From Panonychus citri (lineage: Eukaryota > Arthropoda > Arachnida > Trombidiformes > Tetranychidae), in assembly GCF_014898815.1 (NCBI RefSeq), contig NW_026515438.1, forward strand, positions 124,001-188,000: a DNA stretch of 64,000 nt, given 5' to 3'. Positions 32,980 to 42,492 of this stretch are shown here, one piece after another (the stretch's first letter is position 1; every line of letters starts with the position of its first letter). The notes beneath the pieces were generated by a model. It was not told the origin of the DNA, searched no databases, and worked only from the letters and a program-made list of their open reading frames with translations. Made by a program: the position numbers and the translations under genes.

Positions 32980-34752
32980 TTTGTTTATATATGAATATTA
33001 TTAGAAAATCGTTGTAGAAAAAGAAACAAGGAGAAAGATGAAAATGATTTATCAGGTATTAGGATAAAAAAGAGTAATGATGAAGATAAGCAAAGATGAG
33101 AATTGACCAGAATCTGTAGACAAGAAGAAGAAAAAGAAATAAGAAAATGGATGAAAACATTGGAGTATAAAGAGTGAGAGGTAAAGGAGAGAGAGAGAGA
33201 AAGAGAGAGTCTATTGGGAAGAACGAGTTTGGGAGAAGGAAACAAAGGGAAAAGAGTTGTCAGAGGTTGTTGGTTCAGTCAGAATATTCTAAAACTCACA
33301 GAATATCATGAAAAAAAAGAGAAGAGAATATAATCAGGTTTTACTAATTTTATTCTTTTGCTCCAACAAAACTGAGAAAAGAAAAACACTTACTCAAAAG
33401 ACTGGTTTTCCTTTCTAATAGTTCTGGTTACGCCAATGTTTACAAAAGGTCCAGTGACTTAATGAGATGATATAAATTTTCCTTTGTTTCTCTTTCTCTT
33501 TCTGTTTCTCTTTCTTTTTGTTTCGAATTTTCGAATAAACCAAATGATTCAATGGTTATGCCTTTCCATGGATACCAAGTTATATTTATATATACTTGTA
33601 TGTATATAAATGAGAAACGAATATGAAGATGAACAACAATAGCGTGAACGAAATTATATTGTGTAGATTGATGAAGATTAACACTTGACGAAGAGAAGAA
33701 ATTTTTTTTTTCGAACGAATTTAAATTGTCAGTTGAACGATTTGAATCAAATTTTGTAGATGATTTAATCACTTGGTTTTCATGAAACACCTTCACTTTT
33801 GATTGAAAACCAAAAAGAACCAAATTCTCATCAACGGGTCAACTAACTGAGAAGTTCATGAGAGATGGTGAGAAAGAGAGAGAGAGAGAGAGAAAGGCCC
33901 AACAGTTGATGGAGAACTTAGAAAGAAGATCAGGTTGATTTGTGGAGGTGGTTGATGATGATGGACAAGATGGAGGAAGAAAAAGGTTGTTGAGAAGAAA
34001 AAAACAAGAAGAAGAGAAGAAGAATCAAAGGACAGGTACCCCAAAAAAAGAAGAAGAGAAAGAAAAAGAGGAGAGAAAAAAGCACTTGGTAACAAAGAGA
34101 ATGAAAGTAGAAAAAGATTGTCAGTTTCTATGAAAATGGGATAGAGAAAAGACGCGAAAATGTGTAAATAATTATAAAAAAAAGAAAACAAAGATAGTCA
34201 CAAGAGTAGAGATGATAAAATGACTTCAGTTGGAGAGAAAGAGGAAGATGAAAATGAGAGAGAAAAGGTTATTATTATTATTCTGATGATGTTGATGATC
34301 TTTGTTGTTGTTATTGTTGAAAGGATGTTGAGAGTTCACAAAGTGTTTGTTGAGGAAGATTTTCTCTTGTTTATATATTAAATTTGATGATTTACTGTTA
34401 ATTAGAATGAGGATCAAATGATGAGGACAATCAACGATCCAATCAAATTGTTCACTTCAATTAACTTGTTATCTTTCACAATTAGACAAATTACTTCACT
34501 GGTATCATATGAAGAGAAAGAGAAAAAGAAAGAAACTCAAATGAAAACAAACAATAGAAATTTTATTTGGGGTCTCTGTCTTTATGGCAGAACACAGCCT
34601 AGAATCGCTGTGTGGGAATTACAATTTGATTTCATGAGAGTAATGGTGAACACGAGAGAAAATAAATGAAATAATTAATGGGGGTAAGGTGTGGTTGTGT
34701 GGGGTTATCATGAGTTGAGATGTAAAAGGGGTAATGAAATTGTTTAAGATTT
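32980..34752. other. Non-coding: YPEL upstream region and 3' flank of the retrotransposon
   Basis: A/G-rich low-complexity DNA with several (GA)n tracts (33190-33210, 33870-33893). The part adjoining 34752 is presumably the retrotransposon 3' UTR on the - strand, but no poly(A) tail or target-site duplication marks its end. No gene was seen. Confidence 0.5.
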
Positions 34753-37734
34753 TCAGGTGATGTCAGTGCTGGTTTGTCTAAGAGATTGAATTTCATTATA
34801 AATGATATTTAGGAAGTTTGAAGCATTGTGGAGTTTTTTGGTTAGGATGATTTTTAGGGGTTTTCTTTTGTTTTCTTCTTGTAGTAGCTCTCTGGATGAG
34901 TCGAAAGTTGGGCAATTGAAAATGAGGTGAAATGAGGTTGGTCCATTTAGGCCACATGAGCATTTTTTGTCTTCTATTAGGAAGTCGTAAATACCAAGAA
35001 GAGTTCTGAGTTTGATGTTCATTTTGTACCAATTGGTGTTTAGCTTAACAGCGTTTCTACCGATCAGGACAGAATAGTCAGGGGATTCTTTGAGTTTTCT
35101 TTCCCAAGCAAACTGCCAGAATTTTTTCATCTGTTGTTTTGAGTAACAGTTGGTTCCATTCCATAGCTTATCGTTGTCGACGGAGGGGTAAAGTTCACAA
35201 GAGGTTCGTGTCATTGATAAGATGACTGATTTTCTAGCGAAACCTCTGTTGAAAAGGTATTTGGCTCCTGCTTTGATCAATGAGTTATATGCTGGTTCGA
35301 TTCCTAATAGAGAGTAGCTTGCCAATTTCGTATCGTTGGCAGTGAATCTGCACGAGGTTCTGATCAGGTCATTTCCATGTTTATCAATTTCAGTGAGGAA
35401 GCCTTTGTTTTTGCAAGCGATCATGAGGATGAAAGGTGAGAGGTGATTGATTGAGGATATGATAAAGCTGTTGTTGATCATCTTGACTATTCTTAATGGT
35501 AATCTGGTGATTAATGATTTTCTGATCTTCAGTTTTGTGGTGCTTGTGTGTAATTTATCGATGATTTTCTCACAATCAATGATGGCCTTTTTTCTTGTAT
35601 CAATTGGAACTCCAAGTATCTCTATGTTTTGGCTGCAGTTTGGAATATTGGTTAATAGAGGAGATATTTTGGACAGAACTTTCGTTTTATCCATGGATAT
35701 AGATAGATTAATTTTACTGGTTTCTCTTGTAATTATATTGAGGGTGGAATTATAAAATTGTTTGAAGATGTTTGGGTCTTCATTTTTCAAGTTGAAGGAT
35801 ATAAAGAGATCGTCGGCGTAGGCCATTAATTCTACCCTCGGGAAGAGTTTTAGCTCATTCGAGACCATAAGTTCAATTTCTCTCTTGATGTTTATGAGAG
35901 TTTGTTTGACTCCGAGGTTGAAGAGGATTGGACCTAATATGCTGCCTTGGGGAACGCCTAAGAGGGTTTTTTTGTAGTAGAGTTTGTTGTTGAGTAGGAA
36001 AGCGGATTTGCGATCTTTGAGGAAGTTTATTATTCCTTTGGCGGTGGATAAGGATACTTTCTGTTTGATGAGTTGTTCAATGATTGGTCTATGATGTATG
36101 CAGTCGAAGGCACCAATTAGGTCCGTGGCGATGATGAATGATGTGTTGTTTAGGTATAAGGATGAGGTGATTAGGTCCTCGACGAGGTGGGTTGTGGACA
36201 AGTTGGTTTTGTACGCATATTGACCATCTCTCTCGTTCAAGTTTATTTCACTTCCAAGTTTGCTGAGTATGAGGGTTTCAAGTAACTTACCTAACATTGG
36301 TTGGACGTTAATTGTCCTAACTCGTTCACCATCAGATTTTGGTATCATAACCGCTTTGGATATTTTCAGGCTCTGAGGGAAGAGGTTGTTTGATGTTAGT
36401 TGGTTGATTACCTTTACCAGCGCTTCCGGGTAGTCATTTAATAGCCTCAGCATCATCTCTTTGTTTATTAGGTCAATCCCAGTTGAACAGTCTTTCATAT
36501 CTTTGATTATTTTAATGAGATTTGAGAGGTCGAAATCATTACGGATGATGAGGTCTAAATTGTCCTTTTCTTCAAAGCTCAGATGATCGATGTCAATGCA
36601 TGTAAATGACTCAGTTTCATTGTTAACATTGAGGATGAATTCGTCAGTGCTTTCAATTTCGTGTGAGCCAAGTATCTTTTTGATGTTGTACCAAAGTTGA
36701 TTCGCTTCCAATGTGATGGCGAATTTGGATGCGATCATGTTTTGGACGAGAGAGTAGATTTCAGATTGAACTTCCTTTAGCTCATTTTTGTGAGTTATTG
36801 AGAAGTTGTTTCTGACGTTTCTCTTCGCTTTCTTTTCTCTCTCAAGCAATTGGGCTGGAATTTCACACTTAAAGGTGGAGCGGATCGGCCGTTTCGTGGT
36901 GTTCAGTTGTACGCATTTTATCGTTTCTTTTATGAAGGTGTTGATGTTGTTGCAAAGATCCTCACTTCTGGTGAATTCGGAGCAACAATATTTTTTCCAT
37001 AAATCATGGACGTTTTCGTAGTGGCGTTTCTTGTTTACGAATGTTACAAATTTGGGTGAGTGGTTACCAGTGTATATATTGGCTTCAATTGAGTAGTTTA
37101 TTGGGCGGTGATCAAGGTGAGTTGCCTCTAGATTGGCATGACTATGTGAGTTCTGATAGAATTCATTGAAGTTATTACCATAGATATCGATCCATTGGAC
37201 GCTCTTGTCATGATGAATGTACGTGTAGTTTGTCTGATTCGGTGATTCGAAGTTGATTTTTAGTTCTTTGAAGATGTCGGCCAGAATTTGTCCTCTTCTT
37301 CTGGTGGCTTTGTTGATCTTGAATGACCAATCAGGATGCGTAGAGTTAACGTCACCACTGATGATCATGGGGTTTCCCTTGAGGCCAAGTAATCTTTTCT
37401 TTAGCTCATCAGTTTCGGATTTGAATTCGGGTTCACTCATGTTTGGTGATAAGTATAAGTTTACCAGGACGATTTTTCTGGTTCCTATTGTGATCATGTT
37501 TACTAGGGATGATTTACCAATTGTCCAGGTCTTGGAGTTGACGTGGTTACGAATGACGGTGGTGGTTTGTTCGTTGTGGAACATTTTGATGCCATTTGGT
37601 AGTTTCGTAGATAATATGAAGTTTGTATTTCCCTCTTGTATAAAGATTGCGTCTAGTTGATTAATTTGTTTGAATAATTCACAAGTTTTGACGATTGAAT
37701 TTCTGCAGTTGTGGCTTTTAAAGAGTAGTTTCAT
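34753..37734 (-). CDS. Retrotransposon ORF2: AP endonuclease plus reverse transcriptase
   Basis: 993 residues without interruption. Residues ~1-225 are an endonuclease/exonuclease/phosphatase domain that nicks the target DNA: QLDAIFIQEG, NLYLSPNMSEPEF, IISGDVNSTHPDW and LDHRPINYSI hold the Glu, Asp/Asn and Asp-His catalytic positions. Residues ~440-720 are the reverse transcriptase, with VRTINVQPMLGKLLE, the fingers/palm motif ATDLIGAFDCIHH, LLGVPQGSILGP and the catalytic box LMAYADDLFISF. Near the C-terminus CSCGLNGPTSFHLIFNCP is a Cys/His finger as found in Jockey- and R1-type elements. No RNase H domain was seen. The start ATG at 37732-37734 overlaps the end of ORF1 by 17 bp, which suggests termination-reinitiation. 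Confidence 0.95.
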   Translation of the reverse strand: MKLLFKSHNCRNSIVKTCELFKQINQLDAIFIQEGNTNFILSTKLPNGIKMFHNEQTTTVIRNHVNSKTWTIGKSSLVNMITIGTRKIVLVNLYLSPNMSEPEFKSETDELKKRLLGLKGNPMIISGDVNSTHPDWSFKINKATRRRGQILADIFKELKINFESPNQTNYTYIHHDKSVQWIDIYGNNFNEFYQNSHSHANLEATHLDHRPINYSIEANIYTGNHSPKFVTFVNKKRHYENVHDLWKKYCCSEFTRSEDLCNNINTFIKETIKCVQLNTTKRPIRSTFKCEIPAQLLEREKKAKRNVRNNFSITHKNELKEVQSEIYSLVQNMIASKFAITLEANQLWYNIKKILGSHEIESTDEFILNVNNETESFTCIDIDHLSFEEKDNLDLIIRNDFDLSNLIKIIKDMKDCSTGIDLINKEMMLRLLNDYPEALVKVINQLTSNNLFPQSLKISKAVMIPKSDGERVRTINVQPMLGKLLETLILSKLGSEINLNERDGQYAYKTNLSTTHLVEDLITSSLYLNNTSFIIATDLIGAFDCIHHRPIIEQLIKQKVSLSTAKGIINFLKDRKSAFLLNNKLYYKKTLLGVPQGSILGPILFNLGVKQTLINIKREIELMVSNELKLFPRVELMAYADDLFISFNLKNEDPNIFKQFYNSTLNIITRETSKINLSISMDKTKVLSKISPLLTNIPNCSQNIEILGVPIDTRKKAIIDCEKIIDKLHTSTTKLKIRKSLITRLPLRIVKMINNSFIISSINHLSPFILMIACKNKGFLTEIDKHGNDLIRTSCRFTANDTKLASYSLLGIEPAYNSLIKAGAKYLFNRGFARKSVILSMTRTSCELYPSVDNDKLWNGTNCYSKQQMKKFWQFAWERKLKESPDYSVLIGRNAVKLNTNWYKMNIKLRTLLGIYDFLIEDKKCSCGLNGPTSFHLIFNCPTFDSSRELLQEENKRKPLKIILTKKLHNASNFLNIIYNEIQSLRQTSTDIT

Positions 37735-38764
37735 CTTGGTCCCAATCGGTTATCGATTGTATTCTTTTAATAGTGAGATTATATGAGACGCATTCTTTTG
37801 ATTTAGGGTGATGATCGGTCGTTTCGAAACCATTCTCTCTGCATAACAAGCAGCACTTCTGGTTGGTTTTTTCTTTTGTGCATGTTGAAGTTTCATGGTA
37901 TTCGTAGCATTTGGTGCAAACTGGTTTTTCTTCGCAGTATCGCTTAGTGTGTTGGCCTATTTTAAAACAAGAAGAACAATGTTTTACGTAGTAGTTGTCT
38001 TCGAAGTTGGTACCAGTACATCCAATGAACACTTTGCCTCTCTGTTGGATCTTTTCTCTACTTTTTCTATCCATTCTGATGGTGATCTTTGTCATGGTAG
38101 TATTTCGTCGAGTTTTAAAGTCGTAGGTTGATACGAAGTTGACCTCGTTGGTTTCATCCAAACAGTTTCTCTTTTTAAAGGTTTCAACGTTTTCGAAATC
38201 ATCTTTAGGGATTGTTATTTGGATTTGAGGAAGCAGTTTCTTTACGTCTTTTAATTCAACGTAATTGTCTAATCCAAGTTCTTTTACCTTGTTGATGGTT
38301 TTCTCTTTAAGTTTGGAATCATCAGATGTAATGATTAGACCATGGCGAATTTTCTTTATATTTTTGATCTGCAGGTTGTCTTGTCGAAAACTTTGGGTAA
38401 GTGTATTATAAATTGTAACTTTGTCTTCATTCTCGTTGATCTTGATTATAACTTGGGTTTCTTTGGGTTGACTCGAGGCTTTTTTGGCGTACGAGGCTTT
38501 GGTTGGATTGTTGTTGATGTTGTTGATTTTTTCGAGAAGTGAATCCACTTTACTTTCGATACTGGTCTTTTCTTTGTTCTTTTCATTCAACATGTTGCGA
38601 AGCTTGTTGATTAGACTCTCTACCTTGGGACCAATTTTTTTCTTTGCAGCTACTGAGAGGTTGGTGAGGACCAGGTCTTGTAGGTCATCCAAGATGGATT
38701 CCCGCTCAACGTGGTTTTTATCACAACCATTGTTGATGGACTTAACTATGTCACTTTGACACAT
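37718..38764 (-). CDS. Retrotransposon ORF1: nucleic-acid-binding zinc-knuckle protein
   Basis: 348 residues. The N-terminal half is charged and helical (LVLTNLSVAAKKKIGPKVES, then LINKLRNMLNEKNKEKTSIE), probably a coiled coil for multimerisation. A central region resembles the RRM-like part of gag-like ORF1 proteins. The C-terminal ~80 residues contain three Cys/His knuckles: CSSCFKIGQHTKRYC, CTKCYEYHETSTC and a longer CLLCRENGFETTDHH…C. Such proteins package element RNA. The TAA stop at 37718-37720 lies within the first codons of ORF2. Confidence 0.88.
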   Translation of the reverse strand: MCQSDIVKSINNGCDKNHVERESILDDLQDLVLTNLSVAAKKKIGPKVESLINKLRNMLNEKNKEKTSIESKVDSLLEKINNINNNPTKASYAKKASSQPKETQVIIKINENEDKVTIYNTLTQSFRQDNLQIKNIKKIRHGLIITSDDSKLKEKTINKVKELGLDNYVELKDVKKLLPQIQITIPKDDFENVETFKKRNCLDETNEVNFVSTYDFKTRRNTTMTKITIRMDRKSREKIQQRGKVFIGCTGTNFEDNYYVKHCSSCFKIGQHTKRYCEEKPVCTKCYEYHETSTCTKEKTNQKCCLLCRENGFETTDHHPKSKECVSYNLTIKRIQSITDWDQDETTL

Positions 38765-40060
38765 TTTAGGGTAACTTTGGTGTCAAAATGATCACCAAGA
38801 CTTGATAGACACTTTGGGATAATAAAAACTTGTTTATAAGAGGATTTGATTAGCTAATTTTGATGGAATAACACGGAGCTGAAAAAAGTTAAATGTTCGA
38901 AAATAAAAGAACATATAAGTGCGACATCTGGTGGAATCATATGTTCTTTTTGGAGAAAATTTTTTCTTCCATTTTTGTTGATGTTTATGTCGCCATTTTG
39001 GTTTCTCTTTGATTAATTTTGTCTTTTTTTCTTCGTTTTTGTTACAATTAGTTTCTATTCTTTAATCGTGTCAATTTAATTTGTTGCTTTTCTTGAGTTA
39101 ATTTCTAAAAAGTAACAATTGTTACTTTGTTTTCTTCGTTTTTCTCTTTTACTGTTTTTTTTATTCTCAGTTAACGGAAATTCATAGTTACATCATCGCC
39201 TTCATGCATTTGTATTTCTTTCGGTTATTTTGTAATTTTCTAACTGTTTAATGGATCAATTGACACAGTACCTGAAAAAGAACAATTTATTTGGTATATG
39301 CGAAGGTCAAAGTTATAAAGGTTTAAAATAATGGACTCGTAATGTCTAAGAGGAGACGATCAAAGTTCATCGTTAAATTTTCCACTGTAATTCCAAGGAG
39401 ACGGAATTCAACTGAGTTTATTACAGATGTAATTAACTAATCAATTGGTCTACCATAATAATAGGCGACAAAAGAAACTCATTAAATACCTAATTGAGTG
39501 AATATTAACTTGGTAAAGAAGTTAATTGTCTCCAGTCAATTGGTAAACGTCTATTGATTTCACTAATCATCCCACAGAGAGAGAGAGAGAGTGGGACAAA
39601 TAAGGATAATTAGAAAGCAAATTAATTGCATTTCCTGAATGATTGAGTCAATTTTGAGATTTGTTTATCTTGACTTTTTGGCTGTCAAACTAAATTGCGT
39701 TTCAGTGATTTAAAATTTCCTCGTGTCAACTTGATCATAACGTTGGTGAATACATTAAACTTGAATGATAATAATCACAATGATTACACGGAATAAAATG
39801 ATCACCATAAACCGTAATCAACATAATTGACAGTCACAGATTAATTAACAAACATCATTAACCTTGAATATGAAATTGAATAATAAGATAATACAAAACG
39901 GGAAGATAATTAAATCTCTATCTTCCTTGTTTACAATTAAGTACAATGACATTTACATAATGATAATGTAACAATTATCAAGTAACAAATGGTAACAAAA
40001 CGATATTAATTCCAATTAATATTCTAATTCCCTAATCATCATCATATGTATTGAGGAAAA
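38765..40060. other. Retrotransposon 5' flank and intergenic DNA
   Basis: The part next to 38764 should be the element's 5' UTR and contains a perfect 12-bp inverted repeat (38905-38950). The remainder is AT-rich, with a short (GA)n tract at 39578-39590. No gene was seen. Confidence 0.5.
38905..38950. repeat. 12-bp perfect inverted repeat around a CTCF-like core
   Basis: AAAAGAACATAT (38905-38916) and ATATGTTCTTTT (38939-38950) flank 22 bp that contain GCGACATCTGGTGG. The reverse strand, CCACCAGATGTCGC, resembles a CTCF core. It lies just upstream of the retrotransposon ORF1. Confidence 0.6.
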
Positions 40061-41572
40061 TTAAGAAAATCTAATATTTCGACTGGTCATTTCTTCTGGA
40101 CTTGGATCACTTTCGTAAAGACTTTCAGTGGCAAAAGTATCTTCACCTTCACTGGACAATACCCAATAGTGTCCATCCTGAAAGAGATCAATCTTCTTTG
40201 GTGGATCAAAGATCGACTGGATTAATATCATCCCTGTTATTAATCCTGTAACTATTGAGATAATCAAGATGAAAATTAATCCAAACAACTGATACAAAGC
40301 TTGAGAATCAGCTGATCGTCCAATCCCGGAATAGATCTGATCAAGTACTTGAATCTTATCAGAATTATGATCCATTGTACTTGAATTGCTGGCTGGAGCT
40401 CGAGCAGGAAATATTTGATATAAACTGCAATCATATGATGATAAATCAGCCATGTAAGCAAAGATACTTGAAGATAATCCTGAGATTAGAGCGGGAAAAC
40501 CATAAGCTGCATGGATTGAGTGAGTATCATGAATACGTAGACGATTGAAGAGAAAGGGATTAACCTGTGTATCCATTATTATGGATAAAGCGCCAACGCT
40601 AATCCCACAGACGAAAACCATGTAAACATGTAAAATGTATTGACCAATAATGGACATTGCGACAAATCCAGCAGCTGATCCAATGCGAACATGTCGAATT
40701 GAGAAACGATCTTGTGAATCTAAAAGTGAGGAAACTGCGAATGCCGATAAACACGAAGCCGTTACAGCGATAAAAGTATTGAGGGCAACATAATATTTCT
40801 CATCACCTAAAGAGCTCGAACTTGTTGAGGCTAAATAGGTGAAAATTGTTCCTAAAAGTACAATCATCTCTCTGTCCGATTTACGATTTTGTACCTTTCG
40901 ACAAATTATTCGAGTATAACGACAGATTATCGCTGAGACACTTAGTCCAAAGTAAACCGAGAAGGTGAAAACTGTTAATCCCTTTGATTTATCGGCAACT
41001 TGTAATTCAGATAAAACATAATCGGTCAATGATATTATTGGAACCTCGATCACTGATAAAATTATACACTGAACTGGACTTAATTTACCTTGAAGACTTC
41101 CAAGCGATAGAGTCACTCCGAGGCCATAATAAGTTGACCGGACAATTGAATTGATCCCAAAGGAGAGGAAAGGTTTTCGATGGATCGATGTGACCAAATT
41201 AGGCCATAAAAGCGCCCACGACGAGGCAAAGGTAAATGTCAACAGATTGAATCCTAAACTTGTCAACATTGTCGCCGATGAGTTTGCCGATGATAATCCC
41301 AATCCAAGCAATGAAAACATCATATGATCACGAAGATGCGGTAAATATTTTCCAATTGGATTGGTCATCGGGTCAAATCCGCCGATAGCCTTGGAAACGG
41401 AATTGCGCCTTTCCGATGGATCAGCTGTTTCCTCGTAAACAGCAAACAATGTCAACAATAGACTGATAATCAATTGGAAAAACGTAATTGTCAAACACAA
41501 TTTACCTCTTTTCCACTTGAAACAATTAAATTTCCTCCTTCTATTAACAAGGTAACCATTATTCACGAACAT
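40061..41572 (-). CDS. Divergent Rh-family (Rhesus/ammonium transporter-like) membrane protein, intronless
   Basis: 503 residues in one exon. About eleven hydrophobic helices follow the Rh plan: helix 1 (ITFFQLIISLLLTLFAVYEE, residues ~29-48), then LGLGLSSANSSATMLTSLGF, LLWPNLVTS, the helix-5 region LQVADKSKGLTVFTFSVYFG, LLGTIFTYLASTSSSS, NTFIAVTASCLSAFAVSSLL, and the helix-10 motif RLRIHDTHSIHAAYGFPALI, counterpart of the Rh HDTCG-HNLHG segment. Rh proteins conduct ammonia or CO2 through trimers. The pore His of helix 5 (TIH in most Rh glycoproteins) is Phe here (F202), while the helix-10 His (H354) is kept. The LFWPSFN motif is also lost. A transport function is therefore uncertain. The long acidic C-terminal tail contains DPSPEEM. 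Lack of introns next to spliced genes suggests retroposition or intron loss. Confidence 0.85.
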   Translation of the reverse strand: MFVNNGYLVNRRRKFNCFKWKRGKLCLTITFFQLIISLLLTLFAVYEETADPSERRNSVSKAIGGFDPMTNPIGKYLPHLRDHMMFSLLGLGLSSANSSATMLTSLGFNLLTFTFASSWALLWPNLVTSIHRKPFLSFGINSIVRSTYYGLGVTLSLGSLQGKLSPVQCIILSVIEVPIISLTDYVLSELQVADKSKGLTVFTFSVYFGLSVSAIICRYTRIICRKVQNRKSDREMIVLLGTIFTYLASTSSSSLGDEKYYVALNTFIAVTASCLSAFAVSSLLDSQDRFSIRHVRIGSAAGFVAMSIIGQYILHVYMVFVCGISVGALSIIMDTQVNPFLFNRLRIHDTHSIHAAYGFPALISGLSSSIFAYMADLSSYDCSLYQIFPARAPASNSSTMDHNSDKIQVLDQIYSGIGRSADSQALYQLFGLIFILIISIVTGLITGMILIQSIFDPPKKIDLFQDGHYWVLSSEGEDTFATESLYESDPSPEEMTSRNIRFS

Positions 41573-42492
41573 TATTGACCACTAGATGACCATGCACCTC
41601 AATCAGTCAACAACAACTGACAACAGAAAACAACAATTAAGATGAAAGGAAACTAATTTACATCTCATTATAATTAATCAAATAAACTAATTGCTTTTCT
41701 TGCAAACAAAAACTTCCTATGTAATAATCAACATTTCCAGATGAAAGTTGACTGAAAATTCAACTGACCAAAAGGTGTATTGGTCAGTTTGGAGTGTCAA
41801 ATAAGTGACCAATTGTTGATTGATTATTTGTCTTTTTTTTAATTATCATTTGATGAGCTTTTCTTTTACATAATAATAATAATATCAAAGTATATCAATT
41901 GTAAGACGATTTATAATTACATTTGAGAGTATCAATTAACAGAAAAAGGAACTGATAGATTGTCAAACAATTAAATCTTTTTACATAAACAATTGGCAGT
42001 AAATTACAATCAATTCTAACTGATTAATCAAATAATACGTTTCAATTTGAATGATAATTAACTTGACAGTAATGATAATAATTATAAATTGACTTGAGTG
42101 AAGGTAAAAGGGGATCTGATTGATAATTGTTGTAATAATTTAAAAAGAAAAACCTTCTAATGAACTCATTAACTTTTACAATTAATGAATCATTAATCAT
42201 TTGATTGTTATTGTAATAGTTGTTTGACAATTTATATATGACAATCTATTAATTGTTGGTCAAATTGTAGTGATAAACATAAGAGTAAAAAAAACAATTC
42301 ATATGTACAAAGTTGATTAGCTTTTCTTTTTCGTGATGATGATGATGATGATAAAGATGAAGATGAAGATGATGTTGACCATTAGGTCCAAGGTGTTTTG
42401 ATGGTCAAGAGATGATGAAGATGAAGATGATGTACAAATTATGGATGAGATTGATTATCTATTTACAGCGAATGAGTTTGAAATTTGTTTCC
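41573..42492. other. Intergenic between Rh-like gene and semaphorin 3' end
   Basis: AT-rich, with GATGAT/GATGAA repeats at about 42335-42440. It contains the Rh-like upstream region and the semaphorin 3' UTR. No further gene was seen. Confidence 0.5.

Larger units (their letters stand above)
34753..38764 (-). mobile_element. Non-LTR (LINE) retrotransposon, R1/Jockey-like, both ORFs intact
   Basis: Two overlapping coding frames on the - strand encode a zinc-knuckle protein and an endonuclease/reverse transcriptase, the standard layout of apurinic-endonuclease LINEs. The limits given are those of the ORFs. The 5' UTR extends right of 38764, perhaps to about 38950, and the 3' UTR left of 34753. 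Neither end could be fixed. The element is less AT-rich than its surroundings. Both frames being open suggests recent insertion. Confidence 0.9.

Noticed and set aside
33440..34191. Open frames on the - strand between YPEL and the retrotransposon
   Set aside because: Composition follows the A/G-rich simple sequence, with no domain or splice support.
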